From Clostridiales bacterium (GTDB lineage: Bacteria > Bacillota > Clostridia > Oscillospirales > Oscillospiraceae), in the NCBI GenBank assembly GCA_019418025.1, contig DYCR01000009.1, positions 1 to 58,958 on the forward strand: DNA of 58,958 nucleotides. The letters are read 5' to 3'. Numbering within the stretch: the first letter of the stretch is position 1; the number at the start of each line of letters is the position of its first letter. A program made the position numbers and the translations under genes. Positions 16,348 to 26,319 of the stretch are shown in pieces. A model generated the notes under the pieces. That model made no database searches. It was given only the letters and a program-made list of their open reading frames with translations, and had not been told where the DNA came from.

Positions 16348-16788
16348 TGAGTGTACCTCCTTTCCTGAGATTGTGGAGAGATAAATTTTTGTATAAATTC
16401 TATCTAAACACGGTCCGTAACAAATGGTAACGAATATGTTACCTGTGTATCAGGACGGTTACATTATAACAAACTTTCCAGAAAAGTCAAGCTTTTTAAA
16501 GATTTGCAGGAATTATTACAACTTTTTCGCTTTTTATGGAAACCTTTTTATGTAAACCTTTATGCATAATTCACGACTAAAACCCCACTTTCGACTGTAT
16601 ATCTTGTTATATTGGTAACGTTAGTAGACATAACTTTAAGAATTATGTAACCAAAATGAAATTTTCCCGCTTTTGGTATTATGGTACCCAAAACACCCAC
16701 AAAAAACAGCGGATCTCCTCCACCGGGGCCTCAATTTTTTGTCGGAAACAGCTCCTGTTTTCCACCGGGGATTTTTGTGGAAGAATGT
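16348..16788 (-). promoter_or_regulatory. Long AT-rich control region of the 3D-protein gene
   Basis: No gene is seen here. A minus-strand promoter TTGACT (16485-16490), 16 bases, TATAAT (16463-16468) gives a leader of about 110 bases. Inside the leader is a perfect palindrome GGTAAC-N6-GTTACC (16427-16444 area). Upstream of the -35 are two 14-base tandem repeats on the plus strand, TTTATGGAAACCTT (16533-16546) and TTTATGTAAACCTT (16547-16560). Further GTAAC copies occur near 16615 and 16648. Confidence 0.6.
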
Positions 16789-16817
16789 TTGACTTCCTGC
16801 AAATAATATGCTATCAT
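16789..16817 (+). promoter_or_regulatory. Promoter of the thrS T-box transcript
   Basis: TTGACT (16789-16794), 17 bases, TATCAT (16812-16817), about 290 bases upstream of thrS. Confidence 0.75.
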
Positions 16818-16823
16818 CATTCT

Positions 16824-17074
16824 ATATTTGAAATGCTTTGACGAAGACATGGACCGGGAAAAGCTGCCCAGAGAGGAGCCTGTTTGCTGCGATGGCTCTG
16901 CACCCCTATCCTGCGCCCCACCACTTCTGAGCGGCTCGGCGGAAATGCCGGGACGGGTGCGCCCGTTACTGCGCCAATGAGTGGCAGCGCCGTGCGCTGC
17001 AACCAGGGTGGAACCGTGGAATATGAGATCATATCCCACCCCTGATCTTTCAGGGGTGGGATCGTTGTTTTTTC
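16824..17074 (+). promoter_or_regulatory. T-box leader of thrS (tRNA-Thr-sensing)
   Basis: The conserved T-box AGGGTGGAACCGTGG is at 17005-17019. It is followed by the terminator hairpin ATCCCACCCCTGA-N4-TCAGGGGTGGGAT (17033-17062) and a T-rich tail GTTGTTTTTTC. Stem I lies in about 16840-16960. A likely specifier is ACC (Thr) at 16920-16922, with ACT at 16923-16925 as the other possibility. Uncharged tRNA-Thr would stabilise the antiterminator and allow thrS transcription. Confidence 0.93.
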
Positions 17075-17102
17075 TACCCCAAAAACAAAGGAGGTAAAAA
17101 CC

Positions 17103-18899
17103 ATGTCAGAAGAAAACATCTATACGTTTGAAAATCCCGAGTACCGCAAGACCTACTGGCATACCTGCTCCCACGTGATGGCGCAGGCCGTCAAGCGTCT
17201 GTGGCCGGAGGTTCAGCTGGCCATCGGTCCGGCTATTGAAGAGGGCTGGTACTACGATTTCGACGCCCCCTTCGCCTTCACTCCTGAGCATCTGGCCCAG
17301 ATTGAAGGCGAAATGAAGAAGATCTGCAAGGAGCGCATCCATTTGGAGCGCAGCGAGAAGCCCCGTGCAGAGGCCATCGCCTATATGCAGGAGAAGAACG
17401 AGCCCTACAAGGTCGAGCTGATCGAGGATCTGCCCGAGGATGCCGTGATCTCCTTCTATACCCAGAGCGAGTTCACCGACCTGTGCGCCGGCCCCCATCT
17501 GGACTCCACCGGACGCATCAAGGGCAATGCCATCAAGCTGACTCAGAGCTGCGGCGCTTACTGGAGAGGTGACTCCAACCGCAAGATGCTTCAGCGGATC
17601 TACGGCATCGCCTTCCCCAAGAAGGATGAACTGGACGAGTACCTGCGCCGGCAGGAGGAGGCCCGCAAGCGCGACCACAACAAACTGGGCCGCGAGCTGG
17701 ATTATTTCACCACCGTCGAATCCATCGGTCAGGGTCTGCCCATCATGCTGCCCAACGGCGCAAGAGCCATTCAGCTGCTTCAGCGTTGGATCGAGGACGA
17801 GGAGCAGAAGCGCGGCTACATCCTCACCAAGACCCCTCTGATGGCCAAGAGCGACCTTTATAAGATCTCCGGCCACTGGGATCACTACCGGGACGGCATG
17901 TTCGTTCTGGGGGATGCCGAGGACGAGAGCAAGGAATGCTTCGCTCTGCGTCCCATGACCTGCCCCTTCCAGTATCAGGTCTACCTGAGCAAGGCCCGCT
18001 CCTACCGGGATCTGCCCATCCGTCTGGGCGAGACCTCTACCCTGTTCCGCAACGAGGATTCCGGCGAGATGCACGGTCTGATCCGTGTCCGCCAGTTCAC
18101 CATCTCCGAGGGTCACATCGTCCTGCGTCCGGATCAGCTGGAGGAAGAGTTCAAAAACTGTCTGGATCTTGCAAACTACTGTATGGAGACTCTGGGTCTG
18201 AAGGAGGACTGCTCCTTCCGCTTCAGCCAGTGGGACCCTGCCAAGGCCGGTGTCAAGTACGAAGGCACCGCCGAGCAGTGGGATCTGGCTCAGCAGACCA
18301 TGAAAACCATTCTGGACGATCTAGGCGTGAAATACGAGGTCGGCATCGATGAGGCCGCCTTCTACGGTCCCAAGCTGGACATCCAGATCAAGAATGTCTT
18401 TGGCAAGGAGGACACCCTGATCACCATTCAGATCGATATGCTTCTGGCTCAGAAGTTCGGCATGGAATACACCGACTCCGACGGTCAGAAAAAGACCCCC
18501 TATATCATCCACCGCACCTCCATGGGCTGCTACGAGCGGACACTGGCCCTGCTGATCGAAAAGTACGCAGGCGCGCTGCCTCTGTGGCTGATGGGCACTC
18601 AGGTCAAGGTCATGCCCATCACCGACCGTGCCCACGATTACGCCAAAGGTCTGGTGCAGAAGCTTCAGGATGCCGGCATCCGTGCAGAGGGCGACTACCG
18701 CTCTGAGAAGCTGGGCTACAAGATCCGTGAGGCTCAGATGCAAAAGACCCCCTATATGCTGGTCGTGGGTGACCGTGATATGGAAAACGGCACTGTCTCC
18801 GTCCGCACCCGCAAGGGTGACGATCTAGGGGCCATGACCCCCGACGAGTTCCTGGCCAAGTGCCTGATGGAAATCGCCACCAAGAGCAAGGACCTGTAA
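17103..18899 (+). CDS. thrS: Threonine--tRNA ligase lacking the N-terminal TGS domain
   Basis: It charges tRNA-Thr. The 598-residue protein carries the N2 editing domain directly at its start: HxxxH at H20/H24 (YWHTCSHVMAQ) and the CxxxH motif in DLCAGPHL. The catalytic core follows (MTCPFQYQVY with a Zn Cys, FRNEDSGEMHGLIRVRQF as motif 2, SEGHIV, IHRTSMGCYERTLALLIE as motif 3) and then the anticodon-binding domain (about 500-595). Usual ThrRS is about 640 residues; the roughly 55-60-residue TGS domain is missing. GGAGGT lies just before the ATG, and no in-frame extension upstream could code for it because that space is the T-box. Confidence 0.97.
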   Translation: MSEENIYTFENPEYRKTYWHTCSHVMAQAVKRLWPEVQLAIGPAIEEGWYYDFDAPFAFTPEHLAQIEGEMKKICKERIHLERSEKPRAEAIAYMQEKNEPYKVELIEDLPEDAVISFYTQSEFTDLCAGPHLDSTGRIKGNAIKLTQSCGAYWRGDSNRKMLQRIYGIAFPKKDELDEYLRRQEEARKRDHNKLGRELDYFTTVESIGQGLPIMLPNGARAIQLLQRWIEDEEQKRGYILTKTPLMAKSDLYKISGHWDHYRDGMFVLGDAEDESKECFALRPMTCPFQYQVYLSKARSYRDLPIRLGETSTLFRNEDSGEMHGLIRVRQFTISEGHIVLRPDQLEEEFKNCLDLANYCMETLGLKEDCSFRFSQWDPAKAGVKYEGTAEQWDLAQQTMKTILDDLGVKYEVGIDEAAFYGPKLDIQIKNVFGKEDTLITIQIDMLLAQKFGMEYTDSDGQKKTPYIIHRTSMGCYERTLALLIEKYAGALPLWLMGTQVKVMPITDRAHDYAKGLVQKLQDAGIRAEGDYRSEKLGYKIREAQMQKTPYMLVVGDRDMENGTVSVRTRKGDDLGAMTPDEFLAKCLMEIATKSKDL

Positions 18900-18905
18900 A
18901 ACCGC

Positions 18906-18938
18906 AAAAATCCCGCTCCGATCGGAGCGGGATTTTTT
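18906..18938. terminator. Intrinsic terminator after thrS
   Basis: AAAAATCCCGCTCCG, ATC-type short turn, CGGAGCGGGATTTTTT. It is symmetric enough to work for the convergent DUF1934 gene too, whose stop codon it touches. Confidence 0.9.
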
Positions 18939-19368
18939 AGCATTCAATTGGCTTGATATCCAGATGGTAGTCCACCTTGCCGACAGAGGACTGCTCGATC
19001 TCGATGCCATAGGCGATGTCCACCGTGCCGCCCTGCTCTGTGATATCATAGCGGATCTTCTGAGCCACCACCGAGATCATCAGTGTGCCGAACTCCACCT
19101 GATACAGCGACTCGTGGCGAACGCCCTCCTGAAAGATCATGCGGGACTGGAGCCGACCGCTGCGGCGCAGTGTTGCCCCACGCTTGCCCAGACGGAACAC
19201 CGTGGTGACCCCCTCCAGTCCGGTCAGGTCACTTTCTTCATAGCTGATCTCCCAGATATCCTGATTTTGGTTCAGGGTCCCCTCCGTGACCAGTTCGATC
19301 ACGTCAGGCTCCTGCCCCTCATAATTCTGGACGCTGCGGATGCGCAGCATTACCGGAGTCTGATTCAT
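18937..19368 (-). CDS. DUF1934 domain-containing protein (YwiB-like)
   Basis: A 143-residue beta-rich protein with the DUF1934 pattern: VMLRIRSVQNYEGQEPDVIE, ISYEESDLTGLEGVTTVFRL, then a strand ending YHLDIKPI. The family folds as a small calycin-like barrel and has no established function. The ATG overlaps the stop of ddl (ATGA), so it is translationally coupled to a peptidoglycan precursor gene. Confidence 0.9.
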   Translation of the reverse strand: MNQTPVMLRIRSVQNYEGQEPDVIELVTEGTLNQNQDIWEISYEESDLTGLEGVTTVFRLGKRGATLRRSGRLQSRMIFQEGVRHESLYQVEFGTLMISVVAQKIRYDITEQGGTVDIAYGIEIEQSSVGKVDYHLDIKPIEC

Positions 19369-20435
19369 CTGGCGGCCTCCACTGCCAGCTCGACCAACCG
19401 GTCGATCAGCTGGTCATAGGGGATACCGCTGGCTGCAAACAGCTTGGGGTACATGGAAATGGAGGTAAAGCCGGGCAGGGTGTTGATCTCGTTGAACACC
19501 ACCTTGCTGTCCTTATGGGTCACAAAGAAGTCCACACGGCTCAGGCCCTGACAGCCCAGTGCGCTGTATGCCCGCACCGCCCACTCACGCACCTGCTCAG
19601 CCACGTCATCGTCAATGCGCGCAGGTATGTAAGCCGAGGAAGTATCCGTGATATACTTGGCTTCATAATCATAAAATTCAGCACCGGAGTCGATCTCGCC
19701 GCAGACGGAAGCCACCGGACCCTCGTTGCCCATGACCGCCACCTCGATTTCCCTGCCGTCGATAAATTCCTCCACCAAGATCTTCTCATCATAAACAGCT
19801 GCACAAACCAGTGCATCCTGCAATTGCTGACGGTCACGGGCCTTGGATACACCCACAGAGGAGCCCGTTCCGGCAGGCTTGACAAACACCGGGTATTCAA
19901 ACCGCTGTTCAATGGCATCCAGTACACGCTCCATGCGGTTTTCCAGTTCCCCTGCCCGAACCAAATGCCATGCCGCCTGAGGGATACCGGCCTGATCGAT
20001 GACGAGCTTGGTCAGGGTCTTATCCATGGACACGGCAGATGCCGCCACATGGGGGCCCACATAGGCGATGCCCGCCAGCTGAAGCAGCCCCTGAATGGCA
20101 CCGTCCTCGCCGTTTTCTCCGTGCAGCACAGGGAACACCACATCAATATGCTCCCGAACGACACAGTCGCCCTCGAAGCTCAGCAGTCCCTGCCCCCGCA
20201 CCGGAGAAATGGTGGCCTGACGGTTGCCCTCATACTGCTCCCACTCGCCGGTGGGCAGCATGGAATAATCCGTTCCGGTGAACAGGACCCAGCTGCCCTT
20301 CTTGGTGATGCCGACGGGGAACACATTATACTTTTCTTTGTCGATATGATTCAGCACGGCTTCGGCACTGCGCAGAGAAACCTCATGCTCAGGGCTCATA
20401 CCGCCGAATAATATGCAGACGCTTAGTTTTTTCAT
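19365..20435 (-). CDS. ddl: D-alanine--D-alanine ligase
   Basis: It joins two D-alanines for the peptidoglycan stem peptide. The 356-residue ATP-grasp enzyme shows CILFGGMSPEHEVSLRSA at the N-terminus, FPVLHGENGEDGAIQGLLQL, FVKPAGTGSSVGVSKA, and the C-terminal VVFNEINTLPGFTSISMYPK with the metal-binding Glu and Asn. The length is on the long side of Ddl, typical of the Firmicutes form. murC is 1.7 kb away on the same strand but behind its own promoter. Confidence 0.96.
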   Translation of the reverse strand: MKKLSVCILFGGMSPEHEVSLRSAEAVLNHIDKEKYNVFPVGITKKGSWVLFTGTDYSMLPTGEWEQYEGNRQATISPVRGQGLLSFEGDCVVREHIDVVFPVLHGENGEDGAIQGLLQLAGIAYVGPHVAASAVSMDKTLTKLVIDQAGIPQAAWHLVRAGELENRMERVLDAIEQRFEYPVFVKPAGTGSSVGVSKARDRQQLQDALVCAAVYDEKILVEEFIDGREIEVAVMGNEGPVASVCGEIDSGAEFYDYEAKYITDTSSAYIPARIDDDVAEQVREWAVRAYSALGCQGLSRVDFFVTHKDSKVVFNEINTLPGFTSISMYPKLFAASGIPYDQLIDRLVELAVEAAR

Positions 20436-20482
20436 ATCATAACCCTCACTTCAGAGTGTTTATTTGATGTTAATTGTCATCT

Positions 20483-20511
20483 ACTATATGATAAAAGAAG
20501 GAAAAATACAA
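20483..20511 (-). promoter_or_regulatory. Promoter of ddl
   Basis: Minus-strand TTGTAT (20506-20511), 17 bases, TATAGT (20483-20488). Confidence 0.6.
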
Positions 20512-20551
20512 GTATATTTTACCTTTTCCCTCTAGTATTTTATGATTTAAC

Positions 20552-20560
20552 TGCTATAAT
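20552..20560 (+). promoter_or_regulatory. Extended -10 promoter of the acidic protein gene
   Basis: TGCTATAAT, a consensus -10 with the upstream TG, 31 bases before the ATG at 20592. No good -35 is present. Confidence 0.5.
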
Positions 20561-20591
20561 GGGAATCACTTGACCAAAAGGAGGGTGTACC

Positions 20592-21002
20592 ATGCACATT
20601 GATCTGACCACCAAAGAATTCCGCCGACTGCTGGATCTTGTCTATATCGGCAACTGGGTCTTAAATTCCACCCGGGGCGAGGACCGCTTCGCCGACTACG
20701 ACAGGATCGAAAGCAAGCTGTTCGGTCTATGCCAAGGCACGGGTATGCAGGCGTTGGTCGAAACCTCCAACGGGGAGGACGTCCCCTCCCATGCCTATGC
20801 CGAGGGCGGTATCCACGAGGCGATCGCCTACTACGAGGATGCCGTATTTTACGAGATCCTGTCAGAGGAATTATCCCGCCGGGATATGGACTACCAAGAG
20901 GTCACAGCCGACAACTACCCGGAGCTGATCGAAAAGATCGGCGGCTATATGGAGGAGTTTCGCTGTAACGGTGTAGACCACCTGATCCTCGACGACAAGT
21001 AA
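20592..21002 (+). CDS. Hypothetical acidic protein
   Basis: I do not recognise this 136-residue protein. It is acidic, mostly alpha-helical by composition, has no signal peptide, membrane segment or metal motif, and ends in DHLILDDK. It begins IDLTTKEFRRLLDLVYIGNW, and has a region rich in Glu and Tyr (EAIAYYEDAVFYEILSEEL). GGAGGGTGTACC precedes the ATG, and a terminator follows at once, so it is a single, probably real gene between ddl and murC. Function unknown. Confidence 0.8.
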   Translation: MHIDLTTKEFRRLLDLVYIGNWVLNSTRGEDRFADYDRIESKLFGLCQGTGMQALVETSNGEDVPSHAYAEGGIHEAIAYYEDAVFYEILSEELSRRDMDYQEVTADNYPELIEKIGGYMEEFRCNGVDHLILDDK

Positions 21003-21008
21003 AGGTTG

Positions 21009-21040
21009 AATGGCTCGCCGCACACGCAGCGAGCCATTTT
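21009..21040 (+). terminator. Intrinsic terminator after the acidic protein gene
   Basis: AATGGCTCGC and GCGAGCCATT enclose a short loop, followed by TTGTTTTATT. It may also serve the convergent murC. Confidence 0.85.
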
Positions 21041-21043
21041 GTT

Positions 21044-22405
21044 TTATTCTGCAAGCAGGGCTTCTCCGGCACGATAGATGTCACCGGCGCCCACCGTCAG
21101 GATCACATCCCCGGGCTTTGCGTGGGTGCGCAGATATTCGGTCACCTCCGGCAGAGTCTCACAGTAGACGCTGCCCGGGATCTGCTTTGCCAGATCCTGA
21201 GAGGAAATACCGATGGTGTTGCGCTCTCTGGCTGCATAGATCTCCGCCAGAACCACCTGATCCACGCGGCGCAGCTCCCGAACAAAATCATCGAACAGCG
21301 CGTTGGTCCTTGTATAGGTGTGGGGCTGGAAGGCAAGGATGATGCGCTGATAGCCCATGGTCCTCACTGCGTCGATGGTAGCCTGAAGCTCACCGGGATG
21401 GTGGGCGTAGTCGTCGTACACATCTGCCCCGGCATAATTGCCCTTATACTCCATTCTGCGTCCGGCTCCGGTAAAGGTTGCCAAGCCCTTTTCCACGAAC
21501 TCACCGGGAACCTCCAGCATCCATGCCGCGCCTGCCGCTGCCAGTGCGTTGAAGGCATTGTGCTTGCCCACCACCTTCAGCTTCAGGTGGCAGTAGGGCT
21601 TCCCGTCACAGATGACGTCAAATTCGCTCCAGTCGGCGGATGCGTTTGCCGCATGGATGCGGTTGTGATCATCCACGCCGAAGGTGACCACCTCCAGCCC
21701 TTCCAGTGCTTCCATGGTGTTGTGGTCATCGCCGTTGGCAAGCACGCCGCCGGTTGCCAGACCCGCAAAATCGTGGAAGCTCTTCTCCACCGCCATCAGA
21801 TCCTTAAAATAATCCAGATGGTCCGCCTCGATATTCAGCACCACCGCAAGCGTGGGATAAAAATTCAAAAACGAGTCGCAGTACTCACAGCTTTCCACCA
21901 CGATGGTGTCGCCGTTGCCCACCCGATGTCCCGCATGGAGCATGGGCAGATATCCGCCGATCATGACCGTCGGATCACGCTGTGCCTCCATCAGAATGTG
22001 GGTGACCATGGAAGTGGTGGTGGTCTTGCCATGGGTGCCGGAAATGCATACTGCGTTTTCGTATTCACGCATGATCATCCCCCAGGCCTGAGCCCGCTCA
22101 AACACAGGGATGCCCGCAGCCCGGGCCGCGGCGATCTCCGGATTATCGTTGTGGGCCGCCGCCGTGCGGATCACGCAGTCTGCTCCACGGATGTTCTCGG
22201 CCCGGTGTCCGATGGCCACATCAATGCCATGGGCGATCAGCTCGTCGGTGGAGACGGAAGAATTCATATCAGACCCGGTAACATGGATTCCCATGCCTTG
22301 CAGCACCAGACCCAGCGGGCGCATGGAAACGCCGCCGATTCCGATCAGGTGAACACGCTTCCCCGGGATCAAAAACTGGTTTAATTTTTGGTTTCTTACT
22401 ATCAT
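21044..22405 (-). CDS. murC: UDP-N-acetylmuramate--L-alanine ligase MurC
   Basis: It adds L-Ala to UDP-MurNAc, the first step of stem-peptide synthesis. The product has the GIGGVSM Rossmann start, the ATP loop SGTHGKTTTTSM, the central-domain VESCEYCDSFL and NIEADHLDYF, and the C-terminal DDYAHHPGE motif. Normal length (453 residues from 22405). The start is uncertain: the ATG at 22405 fits family alignments, while one at 22429 is also in frame; both have weak ribosome binding sites. Confidence 0.96.
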   Translation of the reverse strand: MIVRNQKLNQFLIPGKRVHLIGIGGVSMRPLGLVLQGMGIHVTGSDMNSSVSTDELIAHGIDVAIGHRAENIRGADCVIRTAAAHNDNPEIAAARAAGIPVFERAQAWGMIMREYENAVCISGTHGKTTTTSMVTHILMEAQRDPTVMIGGYLPMLHAGHRVGNGDTIVVESCEYCDSFLNFYPTLAVVLNIEADHLDYFKDLMAVEKSFHDFAGLATGGVLANGDDHNTMEALEGLEVVTFGVDDHNRIHAANASADWSEFDVICDGKPYCHLKLKVVGKHNAFNALAAAGAAWMLEVPGEFVEKGLATFTGAGRRMEYKGNYAGADVYDDYAHHPGELQATIDAVRTMGYQRIILAFQPHTYTRTNALFDDFVRELRRVDQVVLAEIYAARERNTIGISSQDLAKQIPGSVYCETLPEVTEYLRTHAKPGDVILTVGAGDIYRAGEALLAE

Positions 22406-22447
22406 AAAAGGATAAACCCCCATCATCAACTTAAAAACAGCTTATAT

Positions 22448-22476
22448 ATTATACATGATTGTTTTGCCTTTTACAA
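22448..22476 (-). promoter_or_regulatory. Promoter of murC
   Basis: Minus-strand TTGTAA (22471-22476), 17 bases, TATAAT (22448-22453). Confidence 0.65.
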
Positions 22477-22562
22477 CTGTGATTTTCCCCTAATTTCTTT
22501 TGTGTTGCCTGAGCTTTTTCCCCTTTATTCATCTATATTTGTCAAATTGTTTCGCATATACG

Positions 22563-22597
22563 AAAAAAGGATGCACGGAAACGTGCATCCTTTTTGT
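22563..22597. terminator. Terminator of the ABC exporter operon
   Basis: AAGGATGCACG, GAAA loop, CGTGCATCCTT with T runs on both sides (bidirectional); it follows the permease stop on the minus strand. Confidence 0.85.
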
Positions 22598-22616
22598 CGT
22601 TGATATGGTATTCCGC

Positions 22617-23918
<1,302 letters not shown>

Positions 23919-23930
23919 AATCTGCCCTCC

Positions 23931-25613
23931 TTAGTTACTGATCAGGTCCTGCTCGGTACCTTCGAATGTGGGCGCACCCTCCCTGATGTCCTTGCCATAG
24001 GGGAATGCTAGGAAATCCTCCATGGTCACGCCGCCCAGAATGGGGGTGCTGTATCCGTCTCTGGAAACGCCCACTTGGATCCGGCGCTTCTCCAGAACAT
24101 CCTTATCATTTCTCAGATAGACATAGCTCTGATTGCCCTCGGTGCGGATGAATGCATTCTGCAGGCACATCACGCCCTCCTCCGAGGTCTGTGCTTTATA
24201 GGTGAGGCCTACGTAAGACCCTTCCATCAGATCTGCGCTGCCGTCGATGAATACCCGATAGGGATAGTAGGTCTGCTTCACGCCGCCGGGGGAATAGGAA
24301 TGCTGCTCGTCACTGGGGTATTGGCCGATCTCCACGACCTCGCCCTCATAGGACTGTCCGGTCTCCCAAGAGTTGACCTGAACCTTCTGGCCCGGCTTCA
24401 GGGAATCCAGATCCAGTTCGCCCACGGCGCCCTCCACGTAGAAGCCACCGCCGCCGCTGACCTTGACCACAGGGGCCTTGCTGTCCTTGGCGTTGTCCGG
24501 CTCCAGAACCGAGGTGACCACGCCGTCAAACTGCGCGCGGACCTCCGCATCAGAGGCTTCCTTTTTCATGATATTCAGCTCGGCCTTGCCGACCTTTATG
24601 TCGATCTCCAGCTGCTTGATCTGATCCGCCTTTTCCTTGCGCATGATCTCAAGCTCCGCCTGTGTATGGCCGGAGCCCCAGTCGATGTCGGGAGGCGGTG
24701 CGATCTCCTCCTCCGTCTGCCCCGGCACGAAGAAGCTCATGGAGTAACCGCCGCTCATCCTTGCTGCGGCAGGTGCCGCCGGAGCAGCGGGTGCAGTCTC
24801 GGTGGGTGCCGGTGCAGTGGGGGCCGTCGTCTCCGAAGGAGTGGTCCCGTCGGTAGGCTCCGTCCCCTCAGTGGGCAGCGGATCGATAGGCAGAGAAGGC
24901 TCTGTTTCCGGCGGGACCGGTGCAGATACCTTAGTAAATTTCAGACCGTATTCCTGCTGGAATATCATCCCGGGCTGATCCTCAGGAGAGATCTGAAACA
25001 CCACATACAGTGCATCGGGGTTGCCTGCCTGAGCCATCAGGTAGCCGATCATTCCATCGTCCACCTGAGTATCCTTGCCCAGCCAGAAGTAGTACGGGGT
25101 CAGCATCGTCCTGCCGTCACCGTCATAGGCGGTGTTCAGCTTGGTCTGATCGTCCGGAGACATGCTGTGATCCACCTGATTAGGATTCGGCTCTGTCACC
25201 GGAGGAGGCGGGATCACCATCGGCTTCATGGCATTGAGCTTCTGCAGCTCTGCCTTGGCATTTTTCAGGGTGATCTCCTTCTGCTGGATATCCAGATCCT
25301 TGCGCTCCAGTGCAAGATCGGACAGCGTCGTATCATAGGTCAGCAGAACATCGCCCTCCTTGACCGACTGCCCCTCCTGAACCATGATCTCCGTGACCTT
25401 CTGCGTCTCGGAAATAAACAGGGACTGAACCTTATCCGTGGTCACCATGCCGGAGCTTTCGCCGCCGGACATGAAGTAATCCGTATAGCCCACCACGTCC
25501 CACGAAAAGACCGGGACAGGCTTGGATCTTCCCGAGATCATTAATGCACCGATCACCACCGCGATCACCAGAACGACCGAGATGGAAATGGTCACTATTT
25601 TCTTTTTAGTCAT
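23931..25613 (-). CDS. HlyD/MacA-type adaptor with a Pro/Thr-rich insert
   Basis: A 560-residue periplasmic-adaptor-like protein anchored by one N-terminal segment (about 5-27). It has an N-terminal biotinyl-lipoyl half motif (MVQEGQSVKEGDVLLTYDT), two helical coiled-coil arms (about 100-125 and 320-360), and a C-terminal barrel containing VVKVSGGGGFYVEGAVGELD. Between the arms lies an unusual domain with a low-complexity Pro/Thr/Ala run near residues 236-285. Most MacA proteins are about 370-400 residues. The start overlaps the ATPase gene by eight bases. Confidence 0.85.
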   Translation of the reverse strand: MTKKKIVTISISVVLVIAVVIGALMISGRSKPVPVFSWDVVGYTDYFMSGGESSGMVTTDKVQSLFISETQKVTEIMVQEGQSVKEGDVLLTYDTTLSDLALERKDLDIQQKEITLKNAKAELQKLNAMKPMVIPPPPVTEPNPNQVDHSMSPDDQTKLNTAYDGDGRTMLTPYYFWLGKDTQVDDGMIGYLMAQAGNPDALYVVFQISPEDQPGMIFQQEYGLKFTKVSAPVPPETEPSLPIDPLPTEGTEPTDGTTPSETTAPTAPAPTETAPAAPAAPAAARMSGGYSMSFFVPGQTEEEIAPPPDIDWGSGHTQAELEIMRKEKADQIKQLEIDIKVGKAELNIMKKEASDAEVRAQFDGVVTSVLEPDNAKDSKAPVVKVSGGGGFYVEGAVGELDLDSLKPGQKVQVNSWETGQSYEGEVVEIGQYPSDEQHSYSPGGVKQTYYPYRVFIDGSADLMEGSYVGLTYKAQTSEEGVMCLQNAFIRTEGNQSYVYLRNDKDVLEKRRIQVGVSRDGYSTPILGGVTMEDFLAFPYGKDIREGAPTFEGTEQDLISN

Positions 25614-26316
25614 CCGCTCCGACCTCCTTGCGCTGGGTATTGGGGGCTGAATCGGTGATCAGGCGGCCATCGAGGATATGGTAGATCTTATCTGCGCACC
25701 GGGCAATATCACCTTCGTGGGTGATCATGATGATGGTAATGCCCTGCCTGCTCAATTGTCTGAAGATCTCCATGATCTGCTCGCCTGATGCCGTGTCCAG
25801 TGCGCCCGTAGGCTCGTCTGCAAGCAGCAGCTTGGGGTTTCCCACGATGGCTCTGGCGATGGCCACACGCTGGCACTGTCCGCCGGAGAGCTGATTGGGC
25901 AGGAACTCAAGCCGCTCGCCCAGACCTACCATCCGCAGTGCCTCCTCGGCACGGGCCCGGCGCTCCTTCAGACTGACACCCCGGTACAGCAGAGGCAGCG
26001 CCACGTTTTCCACCGCCGTCATTTTCGGCAGCAGATAGAAATTCTGGAACACAAAGCCAATGTACTGATTGCGCACCTCGGCCAGTTCATCGTCAGACAT
26101 GCCGCTGATATCCCTGCCGTTGAGCTCGTATCTGCCGTTGGTCGGCACATCCAGACAGCCCAGCAAGTTCATCAGGGTGGTCTTACCGGAGCCGGACGGC
26201 CCCATGATCGCCAGATACTCCCCCTCCTGTACAGAAAGGTTGATATCATGGAGGATATGCACCGACTGCTTGCCCTGAATGTATTCCTTGTTGACGTTTT
26301 CCAATTGCAGGATCAT
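25606..26316 (-). CDS. ABC transporter ATP-binding protein (MacB/LolD type)
   Basis: A 236-residue ATPase with Walker A GPSGSGKTTLMN, Q-loop VFQNFYLLP, signature LSGGQCQRVAIARA, Walker B LLLADEPTGALD and H-loop MITHEGDIA. It would power the permease at 22617-23918. Family members use ATP for mechanotransmission rather than classic transport. It begins three bases after the lipoprotein adaptor and overlaps the second adaptor. Confidence 0.97.
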   Translation of the reverse strand: MILQLENVNKEYIQGKQSVHILHDINLSVQEGEYLAIMGPSGSGKTTLMNLLGCLDVPTNGRYELNGRDISGMSDDELAEVRNQYIGFVFQNFYLLPKMTAVENVALPLLYRGVSLKERRARAEEALRMVGLGERLEFLPNQLSGGQCQRVAIARAIVGNPKLLLADEPTGALDTASGEQIMEIFRQLSRQGITIIMITHEGDIARCADKIYHILDGRLITDSAPNTQRKEVGADD

Positions 26317-26319
26317 GGC

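Noticed and set aside
16348..16480. c-di-AMP (ydaO) riboswitch in front of the 3D-domain gene
   Set aside because: Such switches often precede wall hydrolase genes, but the conserved elements are absent and the leader is AT-rich and short.
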